This document shows positions 12,958-24,094 of a stretch of 64,000 nt of DNA, in pieces. The stretch's first letter is position 1; every line of letters begins with the position of its first letter. This DNA comes from Polytrichum commune (taxonomy: Eukaryota; Streptophyta; Polytrichopsida; Polytrichales; Polytrichaceae): NCBI GenBank assembly GCA_950295325.1, contig OX485808.1:9800501-9864500 (forward strand), written 5' to 3'. The notes under the pieces are model-generated. The model searched no databases. It was not told the DNA's origin and saw only the letters and a list, made by a program, of their open reading frames with translations. The translations under genes were made by a program, and so were the position numbers.

Positions 12958-13427
12958 GGGCCACTTTACATACGGACCAAGAGCCATGACCATGAAAATC
13001 TAAGGACCCTTGAAAATCATCCAAGGCTACATTGTGGGAATAAGAAGTCTACTTTTGTAATTGATGGGCCTTCAAGTTCAGTGCACATTGAAAGTGGACC
13101 ATGTTGAGGGACCGCAACGTATGTTTGGGTTTGGGTCCTCACCATGGCAATATGATGTTTCTAGGAGCCTATGGCAATTTAATTTATTGTCACGGCTTCT
13201 AGTGTTGCGTTGGCTACACGACTTTTTGATGGGCCTAACACAAAACCTGATAGACTATTAAACATTGTTGCCATGTAGATTTTTTTTCATTTGTTTAAAT
13301 TTCTTTGGTCCCACATGCCTTCAAGCTCTAGTTTAAAGTGAACTTGCACCGTCCTAGGCTTCTTGACCAATCACATATTTTGTATTGCATGGGTCACGCG
13401 CCCTCAAGCTCTAGTGTAAAGTGGCCC
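12958..13427. mobile_element. GGGCCACTT-type MITE, diverged
   Basis: The left end GGGCCACTTTACATACGGAC and the right end GTGTAAAGTGGCCC are inverted repeats of the same family as 6224-7843. The left flank is TTA; the right flank is TTC, so the duplication has mutated or the edge is off by a base. Length is 470 bp, with no ORF. An R3 copy lies immediately to its left. Confidence 0.7.
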
Positions 13428-13918
13428 TTCTAGGTAGGTTTTTAGGGTTACCCATGTTGCAAGAAACGGGTCTCAACATCATCAAACAAATCCCCATGCC
13501 TAGTGTTTCTTTATGACCGATCTTCCATGGATACACGGGTGAAGGACCACCTTTATAACCCATTTTGGAGAGGTTCCCATAGAATAATACGCTCTCAAGC
13601 TCACTATGGGCTTCCAACAACGGCTTGCCCACCTATCCCCCTCTTGGTTAGTTAGTTAAGCGACCTCACTTTCCCGACACCTGGCCGACCAAGGATTTAA
13701 CACCTAGCACAGATCGACAACCATGTGGAAGACATCATGGGGTTTATCTCGTTTGGGAAACCCATGACAACCCAACCACATCAAAAATAACATATGATGA
13801 TATCAAGGAGGTTTTTATTGCTAAACTCTTTCCATCTCTTAGGGAAGAAACTAGATTACCCCCACCTAAAGGATATTCTCAAATACGAATGTGAATTGTA
13901 CTTGAAGCAACCATTGAC

Positions 13919-14290
13919 TCCACCACAAGCAAAATCACTAATGCCTACCGCACCTTGAACCATAGACTTGCCATTGAAACTAGACAATGGACAACTATCC
14001 TTCTCTCTAGAGATACTAGATTATGCCACTATAGCTCTTATAATGCAGTTGAAAATGAGGCACATTTTATGTTGGAATGTCCCCTGTATAACCCCATTAC
14101 AGATACGTTTCCATCATTATTTGAGAATGTAGTTTTAGGGAGCCTCAAGTCTTTCGTTTAATTGGACCATCAAGTCGACATCAACCTCTATCTCACATAG
14201 GCTATCGCACTCCGCCACTCTAGACAATTAGCTGGCTTGAAACCACCACGATACACTTTCACTCCCATTAGCCATTTTGGTGTCCCATAC
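13919..14290 (+). pseudogene. LINE-like reverse-transcriptase C-terminal fragment
   Basis: An open frame at 13955-14161 encodes a segment resembling the C-terminal Cys/His region found after reverse transcriptase in plant LINE-like elements: N-R-L-A-I-E-T, then R-L-C-H-Y, then V-E-N-E-A-H-F-M-L-E-C-P-L-Y. Similar-looking sequence continues after the TAA at 14159-14161 to about 14290. The second Cys of the expected C-x2-C pair is Ser here. The upstream part of the gene, including the polymerase motifs, is missing. The assignment rests on motif memory, so the family is moderately sure and the exact clade is not. Confidence 0.5.
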
Positions 14291-14888
14291 TTTAAATTCA
14301 ATTTCGATTCATTTTGAAAGAATGAAAGAAGTTTTTGTTTGTTTTTCCCTTAGCTTTTATTCTAAGGGATTAAGTGAAATAGTGCATCCGAGTTTCCAAA
14401 TTACTGAGGGTTCATGATGGAACTCAATTTTCTAAATAGGTACATGTACTTTTGGAACATTTCTCATGTCTTATATTCAAGGCTTGCTTAAGAGTACACT
14501 AGTGAAATCCGACATTTCTAATTAGCAAGGTCCAACTTTCTATTCTCCTACTACAACAATTTGTTGATGTAGTGTGAACACGTCAACTACAAAACATCAC
14601 ACTATTTCTCACTTGTCATGTGAGTTATGTGACTCACAATGGTTGCTAGGTCATTAAAACTTGGAGAAATGGAGTTAGTGGACTTCACGCTCATCAACAT
14701 TCTCTTATCTAAGAAACGATCGTGAAACTAAACATCATTTCAAATCTATAATATCTACCAATTATTCTCAATATGAACAACCTTATAGCAGTATGTTATT
14801 GTTTTATAGAAAACTACAAGACCATCTCTTGATTCATCCTATTACCACGGTTTGATAATTAGTGAGACCAAAGAAAGAACTGTCTAAA
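14291..14888. other. No gene seen
   Basis: AT-rich spacer between the LINE-like fragment and the next MITE. I see no gene, TIR or tandem repeat. Confidence 0.4.
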
Positions 14889-15363
14889 TAGAGTTATCCG
14901 TAAAGTGAGCTGAAGAGAGGGTTTTGGGCCTGGATTTGAGAAAATTGTGTGACAGGCCCTAAAAGTGGAGCAGGTGTCTGTAGCTATAAAAAAACACAGG
15001 CACAAATCTTTTGAGGGACCGGAAATGGTGAAAAAAAAAATTTGCTTTTGTGTTGCGAGCGCGCCCCGGGAATTTAGCGTCGCTTTGTCAGAGGGCCCTC
15101 TCCTGTTTCGCCAACAAAGAAGATCCACTGACAAGGTGGGGTGAAGTCCGCGGGGACAACCCCAAATTTGTCGCAGCCTAAATCCGGAGAAACTAAAGGA
15201 CTGCAGACCAGCTCCAAAAACAAGCAGACCAGCTCTGACCCTAAACCCTGGCCTTGTGTAGTATGCCCGGAATTCAAGAGCCTTACTTTGCGTTTCCATG
15301 GGTTTGTGTGAATAGTGCACTCAAAATCTGTCAAAACACCAGCTCACTTTACGGATAACTCTA
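14889..15363. mobile_element. TIR element with TAGAGTTATCCG ends
   Basis: Perfect 24-bp inverted ends begin TAGAGTTATCCGTAAAGTGA on the left; the right end (15340-15363) is the exact reverse complement. If TA is read as the target duplication, the element is 14891-15361, as in Tc1/mariner-like MITEs. The interior is richer in GC than its surroundings. A 153-codon frame crosses it on the minus strand but has no recognisable domain and runs through a terminal repeat. Superfamily not determined. Confidence 0.75.
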
Positions 15364-18300
15364 ATGTCTCTTAAAATTGTAAAGGACACGGATTGGATGG
15401 AACTTACTAGTAAGTCCCTTGATCGGTCTCCGTTTTTTTTTAATAGGCACAAAACACCCTCACAAGGTATGTATGATACCTACCAAGTAGCTTCTACAAG
15501 AAGCCCCCACCATTGTTGCCAGAATAAAAGTCCCTATGGCCGTTGGCTTGGCCAAGTCCCTCCCGAGGAATAAACCCACTTTTTTATGGACCTCGTGCCT
15601 TTTATCACACGATAGCGGGATCAATAAACAAGCCTACACACAAAAATCATCACCATTTAAAGAATTGATGCCTCCAAAAGAAATAAAGAGAGGAGGTTAC
15701 ACTCTTTCTTTCTTTCTTACTTACTTACTTCACAAATGTGAGTATTTCTCAACAAAGGATTGATGCTTTCAAAAGAGAGAGGGGAGGATTGTATGCTACA
15801 TTCCTCTTTGGTTGCAGAGGTCCTATCTGGGTCTCTTAGATGCTTAAGGGTTAAGATATGTAGGAATCCTTTGAACAAAGAATCGATGCACGAAAGAGAA
15901 CATGATGATTGATGTACGTCTCCCTGACCTGCCCTCCCATATTTAGTAAAAATAAAACCAAAGTTAGACCCTAAGCAACCATGGTAGTGGTAAAGATATG
16001 AGACCATGGGTATCGACCCTATATCTTGTTTGACGAATCACCTCCAATAACGCACCTATTCTTCTAGAGTAGAGGCGTTCATAACCGATCACTTAAGATG
16101 TTTGCACCAAACTTGGAGAAGTACAAGGCGATGCAATTTTTTCCATGTGTCAAAAGATAGAAATTAGGAGGATTGCAGTTTTTTTTTGTAATTTTATTCC
16201 TTGATTTGAAATTACTATGAATTTTAAAACCAAAAGTTGGCTTGAACATATGCCAATGTCTAGAGTTTGCCATAACCACTCATTTTAACCACTCGTTCCT
16301 CCTCACTTTAGCACTCAAAACCAAGACATGTGTCATGGCATTATTGGTTTTGACCCAATCAAAATTAAATCCCGGCTTGGTCGGAAATTCAATCTCAACA
16401 TGATTGAAATTATGGTACCCTGTAGATTGCCAATGGGACCTGATTGGGAATAGGCGCCTCTACTACAAGCATAAGAGTGAGGGTGAAGTTAACCCTATCC
16501 AATAAGCCAATAGGGGGGCTAATTCCACATGGTGAGCACAAACGGAGATTAACATCACAACATTTACTCCACAACTTCAAAGGTTAGCCAAGCCACATCC
16601 CAAACCACTCTTTTTTATCCATTACGTTTGCACCACACATTGTGAGAACCCCACCTTGTCGAAGAGTTCTAAAAAACATTCTTTGGTGATTGAGGTGATG
16701 CGACAACTACTAAATGTCTCTTTCCACATAACTCTTATCGTATTCTTGCATATTCGCCTAGTCCGTGAGTACTAGTTGTGCAATAATCCACGGAGTTTGG
16801 GAGAATTGCCTCCTATGTTTCGAGGAAAGCCTCAATCCTATAATCCCTCCTAGGTGCTTGTAGCATCAATTTCCATATACGTTTTCTTTTTTTATCACAC
16901 TTTTGCAAACCTCAAAACATTTTCGAACATTGTTTGATCGTCTATAAATCATCCAAGAAGGCTTACGTTCTAGAATGATCACTTCAAAACCCACGTAACT
17001 TTGAGTGAAAGGGAATCATCATCGCATATGACCCATACCTCTCTCATTCATCCATCCAACATATAAAACCCTCAAATAGTATGCAACCGGGAGGCCGGTT
17101 TAGGTGATTCGAAACCGGACTTAGCCTCCAAACTAGTCTAGTACCAATTATTTGCGATGAATCGGCAACAAAACTTATAGTAGGAGGGGGAGGGGGGGGT
17201 GTGTTTCCGGTGTTGGCATGGATGGACGAGAAGGTACGCTCACGACCATATCCCTCTCACCACACCTATGTAGCTTCTTCTCCAAGGACAAAGTCATCAA
17301 TGTGTGTAGTAGAGTGTGTAGGTGGGTGTTGTTTGTTTTCCTAATGATTCCCTTTGATGATATACTCCTATTCCTATTGGGAAAGGAGGTTACATGTAGG
17401 GAAAGAAAACCTCGAGTTTCTCCCTCATATGGGTCCCGGACTCCCCCCCCTTTTTCACGGGCCTAGTGTCATGCAAATGATTGGCTCGTACCACCAACTA
17501 ACGGGGTTCTTCTTGCCATTGGATGAATTTAATTAAAATAAAATGAAATAAGCCGGATGATGGGTTTGGAATCCATTCATTCAAGCCCCATGTTAATTAA
17601 CCCACAATCAGTGGCACTGCTGTCACTCCCTACCCCTAGCTAGTCTGCTACTTGGGGTCACTTGTAGCATCACAAGAATTGGGGTTTGGTGAGGTGGTTT
17701 TTTGTCCCTCACGGAAGTGCTAGGGTAGAGCCTTATAAGTTTATTGGTGACCGAGTCCACGAGTTCCGAATGATTTTTTTTCTTTCCCTCTGACAAATAA
17801 GTAAGAGTGGGTCGGGAAGTTGGGAAGCAATGAGATCATTTGTTGGAGTCTTGTGCTTGTATGGTTCATAGTGTCTAATAGAAACAACGTAAGATATCCA
17901 AGGGTAGGTAGATGGGTCTCAAATGGATTCTTTCTTTCCCAACCAACCCTCTCCGTATTAAGACACGGAACATGCGATTTTCCCCCATCATGAGACTCTT
18001 AGTGAATCCGCATCGAGGCCGTGGCCACTTCCCTCGCGATTTTCGGAGCTCGTATGCAATTCTTGTTCATCACCAAAGCGGAGGTTCTCGTGCTCGTTAA
18101 ATAGTCGTCCGGGTCCTCCTCCAATTAGGTTGATTACTGAGTCTAGAATGGTTGTCGTGTTTGGAGCATGCAGTCAAATGCCTTTTGAACACCATGTCTT
18201 TTTGGTACGCATTCTTGGAGCTAGCCACACTAAACCACGTACCACTCAAATACACGTGCCTGATTAAGATAAGTAATCGAAAAGCAAGGCTATCTCACAC

Positions 18301-18401
18301 TCCTGACCTTAATCTAAAAATGTTCTTTGTAAGGTGAGTGCACGTAGTGGCATTCTTTAGCACAATCAATCTCATTATGCGGGTCGTGGAACATGCAATT
18401 A
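15364..18401. other. Gene-free region
   Basis: No supported gene. Short frames around 15.4-16.3 kb and 17.2-17.5 kb have no recognisable motif. A minus-strand R1 copy is visible at about 17980-18280 through the landmarks TTTTCGGAGCTCGTATG and TGGAGCATGCAGTC. Homopolymer C and G runs occur at 17190-17200 and 17443-17450. Confidence 0.45.
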
Positions 18402-18733
18402 GGGCCACGTCACACACGAGCCAGGGGACCGTGACCATGTAATTGTGAGGGCCCTTAATTCTTATCCAAAGGCCATATCACTGACATGGTCCACGTGAAT
18501 TTGCATCAAGCCTACCTCTTGGAGGTGGGACCATGCTGCAAATTCTAGCAAATCATGAAACATTATTTATAGTTTGTCATGTAGAAATATGTAGACTTTT
18601 CATCCATGATACAATTCTGGGACCCTTAGGCCTTCACCTTCTGTTGCTGTAGTGTGAAGTGAACTTGGATGGTCTCAACCTTTTCGACCAATGAGAGATC
18701 TTAGAATGCAATGGTCATGTGTGTGAAGTGGCC
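18402..18733. mobile_element. GGGCCACTT-type MITE with TTA duplication
   Basis: The ends are GGGCCACGTCACACACGAGC and GTGTGTGAAGTGGCCC. TTA flanks both sides (18399-18401 and 18734-18736). Length is 332 bp. It shares internal blocks with the unit in 50857-51367, including CCTACCTCTTGGAGGT in reverse orientation, but is internally shortened. Non-coding; a PIF/Harbinger-type non-autonomous element. Confidence 0.85.
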
Positions 18734-18736
18734 CTT

Positions 18737-19487
18737 AGAATGCCCGAACCACTATCACTTTTATCCCCGCCATTCATCGAGCTCAATCGTAATATGTGAA
18801 TGTTCATAGCAATGTGTGGGATAAGGTGGACGGTTCTCCGTGAATGGTGGGGTGGCAATGAATCCTCCGTGATTCTCATTGACTAGGTGTTGCACATGTA
18901 CAGTTATATGAGTAGGTTGTAACAAGAAATGAAAAAAGTGAAGTGAACAGACTTTTTTCATGATGAAGAATGCTATGGTAACTGTGGGCACTTTGAGTAT
19001 TACAACATGTGCGGTGGTTGGACCACACAATTAAAAATGTATGACATTGATAGCAAATTCAAATGAGGCACATGAAAAATCGATATTGCTATTGGTTGGA
19101 ATCCACGTGAACCTTTCATGAATTCTTGAAGTGAAACTCATCGATGATAAATAGTAGTCGTATTTCATTCATGTGTGTTTGAGAGAGGAATATATATATA
19201 TATATATATACATGGAATAGGTTCACATTTGGAATAAATTCTCGTTGGATCTTTAGTATTTTCTATTGTGGATTTCACTTTAACATGTTCTTTTGTCATT
19301 GGAGATATTTCGGAAAATGATTCATATGATTTGGAGCCTATTTGTAATTTCTACATATTAATGCGTGACTATAATATCATGTAGTAGCACATAGTTCAAT
19401 CTCATCATGACACGCGTCTTTGCAAGTTCATTCTTAATTGTCATTTCCCACTCAATAATACGTATCAGAATAAGAAGAGTGATCACT

Positions 19488-19538
<51 letters not shown>

Positions 19539-20446
19539 ATCCAACACAAAACTTGACCCCCTGTAAGTTTGTGGTCGAGTCATCTCATATGACTGATTTT
19601 GAATCTACTGAGATCGATTATGGTGTGAAATAAATTGGAAATAACAGCACCCAAGCTGCACACTAGTTCAAGACGGCATTGTTTTTGTTTTTTTGTTCTT
19701 GTTCTTGTTGTGTTTGGGTACGTTGGATGAATGAGAGGCGGTGCTATACTCTTGTAGTATGCGATCATTCCCCTCCTCCACCATTTTCAAAACATCCGCC
19801 CACTTGTCGTCTTGTATCGGCAGTTGAGAAGCGAAGGGGAATTGCCTGACTTCCCTTATCCGGGATTAAGGCGACCATGGCCAGGGGATTGAAACCCGGT
19901 CTCCATTATTGAACGTTACACTGCCATTTACAGATAAGCTTGTAATGAGTCGAGATGATGGGCTCACATGTTAAGTCCAGCCCCTCCCCCCCCTCCCTCT
20001 CCCTCCCTCACTCACTCTCCCTTCCTTCCTTCCCTCCTTCTTTGTACCCTTCCTCTGTGTGTGTGTATAATACTACAAGAGCAATCAGGCTTGGGCTTTC
20101 AAATTGCCTGCAACCAATGGTGCCATGTGGAGGGAGGGAAGGAACATGGTGGAATGGCACACCTGGTATTTCTCTGGTGTCACTGCCTCCTCCTCTATTG
20201 AATACCCGAGCGCGCTATAAAGGGCTTCCCGACCCCTTCTTTGTGCATCAATGACTCCTCCCCACACTTCACTTCCGTCGGTGAGGGTAGTTTTCTTTTT
20301 TTACCCTACGGTAGATGCACCGTCTTAATTGGTTGCTTGTTTTGGGGCTGGGGCGAAACCAACCCGTGCACTGGTTCCTTGTTGGATGCTTGAACCCTTG
20401 CCTCCAAGGCACCAGTGTGTGGGCCGGTTTGCCGGGCCCTTGTTGT
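18737..20446. other. Gene-free region with AT and GA microsatellites
   Basis: No supported gene. An AT repeat lies at about 19191-19210, a GA repeat at 19491-19535, and a pyrimidine-rich CCCT/CTCC patch at 19980-20055. Frames across these repeats are low-complexity. Confidence 0.5.
19491..19535. repeat. GA dinucleotide microsatellite
   Basis: An uninterrupted GA run of about 45 bases. GA repeats in plants can act as GAGA-type promoter elements, but no gene is seen near this one. Confidence 0.95.
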
Positions 20447-20684
20447 GACTATGTTGATTATCTCAACTAGTGCGTGGTACTGTTTGGAGTTACGCACTGC
20501 AATAACGTCGTGACTTGGGGTTTCAAAAATGATCCTCTGCAAAACTTCGATAGGTTGGTCGTTCGCACATTGGTAAGAACATAAATGACTTTGCTTGGTG
20601 AAACGTTACATTTCTCGTTGGATAGTTATAGCGTTGCGTAACTCCAAGTAGTAGCATGCATTGATCGGGGCGATTAGTGTAGTC
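20447..20684. mobile_element. M2 foldback element
   Basis: The left end begins GACTATGTTGATTATCTCAA and continues to TTGGAGTTACGCACTGC. The right end is an imperfect reverse complement closing with GATTAGTGTAGTC. It matches 31588-31814 across nearly its whole length, including GGTTGTTCG-like and AACATAAATGA blocks in the loop. Length is 238 bp, with no ORF. Confidence 0.7.
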
Positions 20685-20699
20685 CACTTCTCCTAGGAT

Positions 20700-22340
20700 A
20701 CGAAGATGCAATTAGTACAAGTTGATTAAGCAAACCTAAATCAACACCATGGTCACTTTGCTCGTAATTTTCGGAGCTCGTGTGAATGTCTTTATTGAAC
20801 TTCAAAGTGAAGATTCTTGTGCTCATTGAATGGTTTTTATATAGTCCCCCCCCCCTCCTCAATGAGTAAATTGGGTTGACTATTGGGCATTGAATCACCA
20901 AGCATAAGATCACCACACACACCAACAAATGGGACCCAAATCTTACACCCGATATTTGCAATTGTACCTAGAACACAATGACCATGCTCGGCAAATTACA
21001 TGCAACCAACAGTCTCTGAAATTTAACCAAACAATGCAAGAAGGGTAAACTAGAAGAAGCTTACAATATTTACCCAAATCCTCAAGTTTCTTAATTTCGT
21101 GTGACTCTGCAAACAACGTGGACATAAAAATAAAAATAAACCTAAATCAACATCTCCCTACTTAATTAAAGACCGCTTATGGGTAAAATTACAACAGAGA
21201 GAGTGTTGCATTTGGGAACAATTAATATGAATACACATAGACAACTTCAAACCATATCCAACTTTCCCCAAAATGGACAAAAGGGAATTTCCGCAAATGA
21301 GCACAATAGCTCTCGTTCATCCAACTCAGAGGCCTTGAAAAAAGTATGTAGTCCGGAATGTTTTTTTCTTCTTCTAAAAATCAACTCAACATCATACTTA
21401 ACAACTTTAAAGACCTCAAATTAGTCTAGCCAACCACACTTGAGATGAGTCTACGTATACCATGCTCCTATAGGTGGATCAACGAGTTTTTCACATGGAT
21501 GGATGAGAAACACACTCATATGCAACAACCCCCTCTCTACTATAGAATGGTGTCTATATCACATATACAAACCTCATCGTAACACATGTCATATCGGTGT
21601 CCATTCTCGTCCACAACCCTGGCCATGTCCCCACTCAAATATAGGTGTTTGATCACAAAGAGTGGCTACATAAGGCCCACATATACCTTCTGACCACCAT
21701 CTCGTGGGTGGTGAAATTTGTTCAACCCAATCTTTTAGAATCAAAGATGAGATGCAAAAGTCATGAGAGGTCAAGTGAAGATTCTCCTTTTTCTCTGAGT
21801 CATCACAAATGCCCTCTCAATTGTGTTAACCATTGACCCCATGACAATGTTTTGTAGCACTCGGTCCAATCTCATCGTAACATGTGCCACTTTGATGTCC
21901 ATTCTTGTCTACATCCCTTGCGCCACGGATCACTCAAATATAGATGTTTGATTAAGAACCGGGGGTGACCACATTAGACCCCACATATACCTTATAAGCA
22001 CACCCTCCATTAGCTTGTGGGCAATGAGCTCAATCCGTTATGTATGCATGCCCATGGGAAGAGCCATTATTCAATTGAGATTCAAAACTTAGAAGAAGAA
22101 GTCAAAGTGGAGATTGATTCTCTCTCTCTCTAAGTCATCACATGGACCCTTCCCAATTGTGTTAACGATTGACCCTAGAATTATTTCGACATTTTGAGCA
22201 CATAGTCCAATCGCATCGTAACACGTGTCATATCGATGCCCATTCTTGTCTACAACATAGGTGCTCAATTGCGAAGAGGGATCACATAAGGCCCCTCACA
22301 TAACTTATTACCTTATAAGCACACCCGGAGTCCTAATAAT
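20700..22340 (-). repeat. Cluster of minus-strand R1 repeat copies
   Basis: Three or four partial R1 copies follow one another. Each has the landmark order TAGTCCAATCGCATCGTAAC, then a TGTCCATTCT(C/T)GTCTAC-like block, then ACATAAGGCCC, then CTTATAAGCACACCC. The copies at 21570-21840, 21855-22060 and 22180-22340 sit about 300-320 bp apart, so this looks like a local tandem array of the family. No coding capacity was seen. Confidence 0.55.
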
Positions 22341-24094
22341 TAGTGAGCAGTGGAATCCGTTAAACCCAAGGGGAAGGGGCCAGTGGGTAACCAGGGGTTG
22401 AGAGTTAAGAGGCGACCGGAAGAGCCGGTGACTTGCTAAGTTAGTACCCCTGTTTGGGGCGCACAGAGAGAGAGAGAGAGAGAGAGAAGGGAAGAGGGGC
22501 GTGTTTTTTCCTTCTTTTCTGCGAGGGAGCCGTTAAGATTTCTCACGGACACCTCGTCTTCTTTCCTTCTCTACGGTCCCCTCACTCATTGCCCGAACGT
22601 CTCTTCTCAAATTGCGCTCCCCCTGCACATCACAACCCTTTCACTGCTTGCTCTGCTTTCACGCTTCCTTGCTCATTGCTTTCTTTGCTGTCTTGTCGTC
22701 ACCGACGTCGCGCGCTTTACGCTTTCCCAGAGAGACAGAGAGACATACAGACAGGCGGTGCACTCAGTGTTTTCATCATATTTGGGGAGGTGGGTCGATT
22801 GCAGAAGCTCCGATTAGTGGCGGGATATGTTGGGTGCTATTGTGAGTGGGGATTCTGTGGTTCAGTTTAGAGAGCGTCGTACATCGGGCGGTACGTTGTC
22901 GTCGCAGCAGCAGGAGAAGAAGAAGAAGAGAGAGCGGGAGCAGTGATCTCATCGTGTTTGGGGAGTTGGGTCGATTTCAGAAGCCGCGCTTAGTGCTAGG
23001 TTGGGTTGGGATTTTGTGATTTTGCGATTCAGTTTTGGTGTAAGTTTTTCCGGGGATTGTGTGCATGGTTTGCCAAATGGCTGTGGGGGAGGCCTTGGTG
23101 ACCGTTGTGTGAGCAGGTTTGCGGTTTCAGATTGGATAGAAACGGCTTTTTTTTCCCTCGGTTTGATTGGATGTGGTTGTCTTTGTTGTTTTGTGAGATT
23201 TTGTATAGGTTCTATCGATTTGGCCTGGTGCAACGTGAGAGGTCTGTAAATATTTGCAGTGGGGGAGTTGGGTTGGGTTAGGATTGATTTGGTTCATGTG
23301 GTTGTGAGGACTGTTCGAAATCATCCTGTCGTGTTATTTCTGTCTGTCTCTCTTTCTATTTCCACCCTCGCAGTCGATCATCAATAAGAACTGCTCGCAG
23401 TCGAAGTAATTAGTAGAGCTTGATTGAATGAATTCCGGCATGCTTCATCCTCTTCTGGTTTACATCACTCCTCGCCACTAATCTGCGGGGAATATAATAC
23501 ACTCTGTGTGATCAGAGCATCGAGAAGCAGAAAACCTGCTCTTCTTCTTTGTTAATAATTATTGTGTCTGCCACCATACCTCCAATTTGCCTAGGAGGCT
23601 GGGCCTGATGAAAAGCTGATTACGATCGATAAGCGCTGGATTGCATTCTAATGAGCCTCAATGATCAATCATAATCTCTGAGAACTGATGACTTCAGTAA
23701 GCCTGCAGCTTCCACTTAACCCTGGCCCGATCAATTTATCTTCACATGCGATGGCTGCAAGGAGCTAATCCCAATGCGGAGTAGTAGGTAGAAGCGGCAG
23801 TGGCAGTGCTGCTGAGAAACAACAAGATCATGTAGGAATTCTTAAGATCGGTTCTGCATTTAACCATTGCAGGCGCCGCATTGAATTTTCTTGAATTCGG
23901 AGTTCGCAAGGAATTCGAAGGGTCATGGCGATTCTTTCCAAACTGTCATTGAAGTTGCGTTCCCAGTTATGATGGGGATGCGAACTACATCGCCACTGTT
24001 GATAAGATTGCCCCAAACTTACACCAATTCTCTGTAGCATAACCCTTCCTCCAGAGTTCGGTGTGAATGCAAAGCAACAGGACTTGTGTATATC
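22341..24094 (+). promoter_or_regulatory. FZR copy 1 upstream region and leader with probable 5' UTR intron
   Basis: The region runs up to the start codon at 24095. A GA repeat at 22464-22488 is followed by a pyrimidine-rich leader. Two similar segments at about 22775-22870 and 22945-23040 (both with GTGGGTCGATT-like or GTTGGGTCGATT sequence) look like a local duplication of leader sequence. A plausible intron runs from the GTAAGT donor at 23040 to the TTAACCATTGCAG acceptor ending at 23872, about 833 bp. The coding part has no intron. Promoter position and intron are inferred. Confidence 0.45.

Noticed and set aside
14859-15320. 153-codon minus-strand frame in the TIR element as a transposase
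   Set aside because: No DDE or DNA-binding motif is visible and the frame runs through a terminal repeat.
22454-22870. 138-codon frame in the FZR copy 1 leader
   Set aside because: It is low-complexity (GA repeat and Ser/Leu-rich CT sequence), lacks motifs and lies in the probable 5' UTR. It could at most be an upstream ORF.
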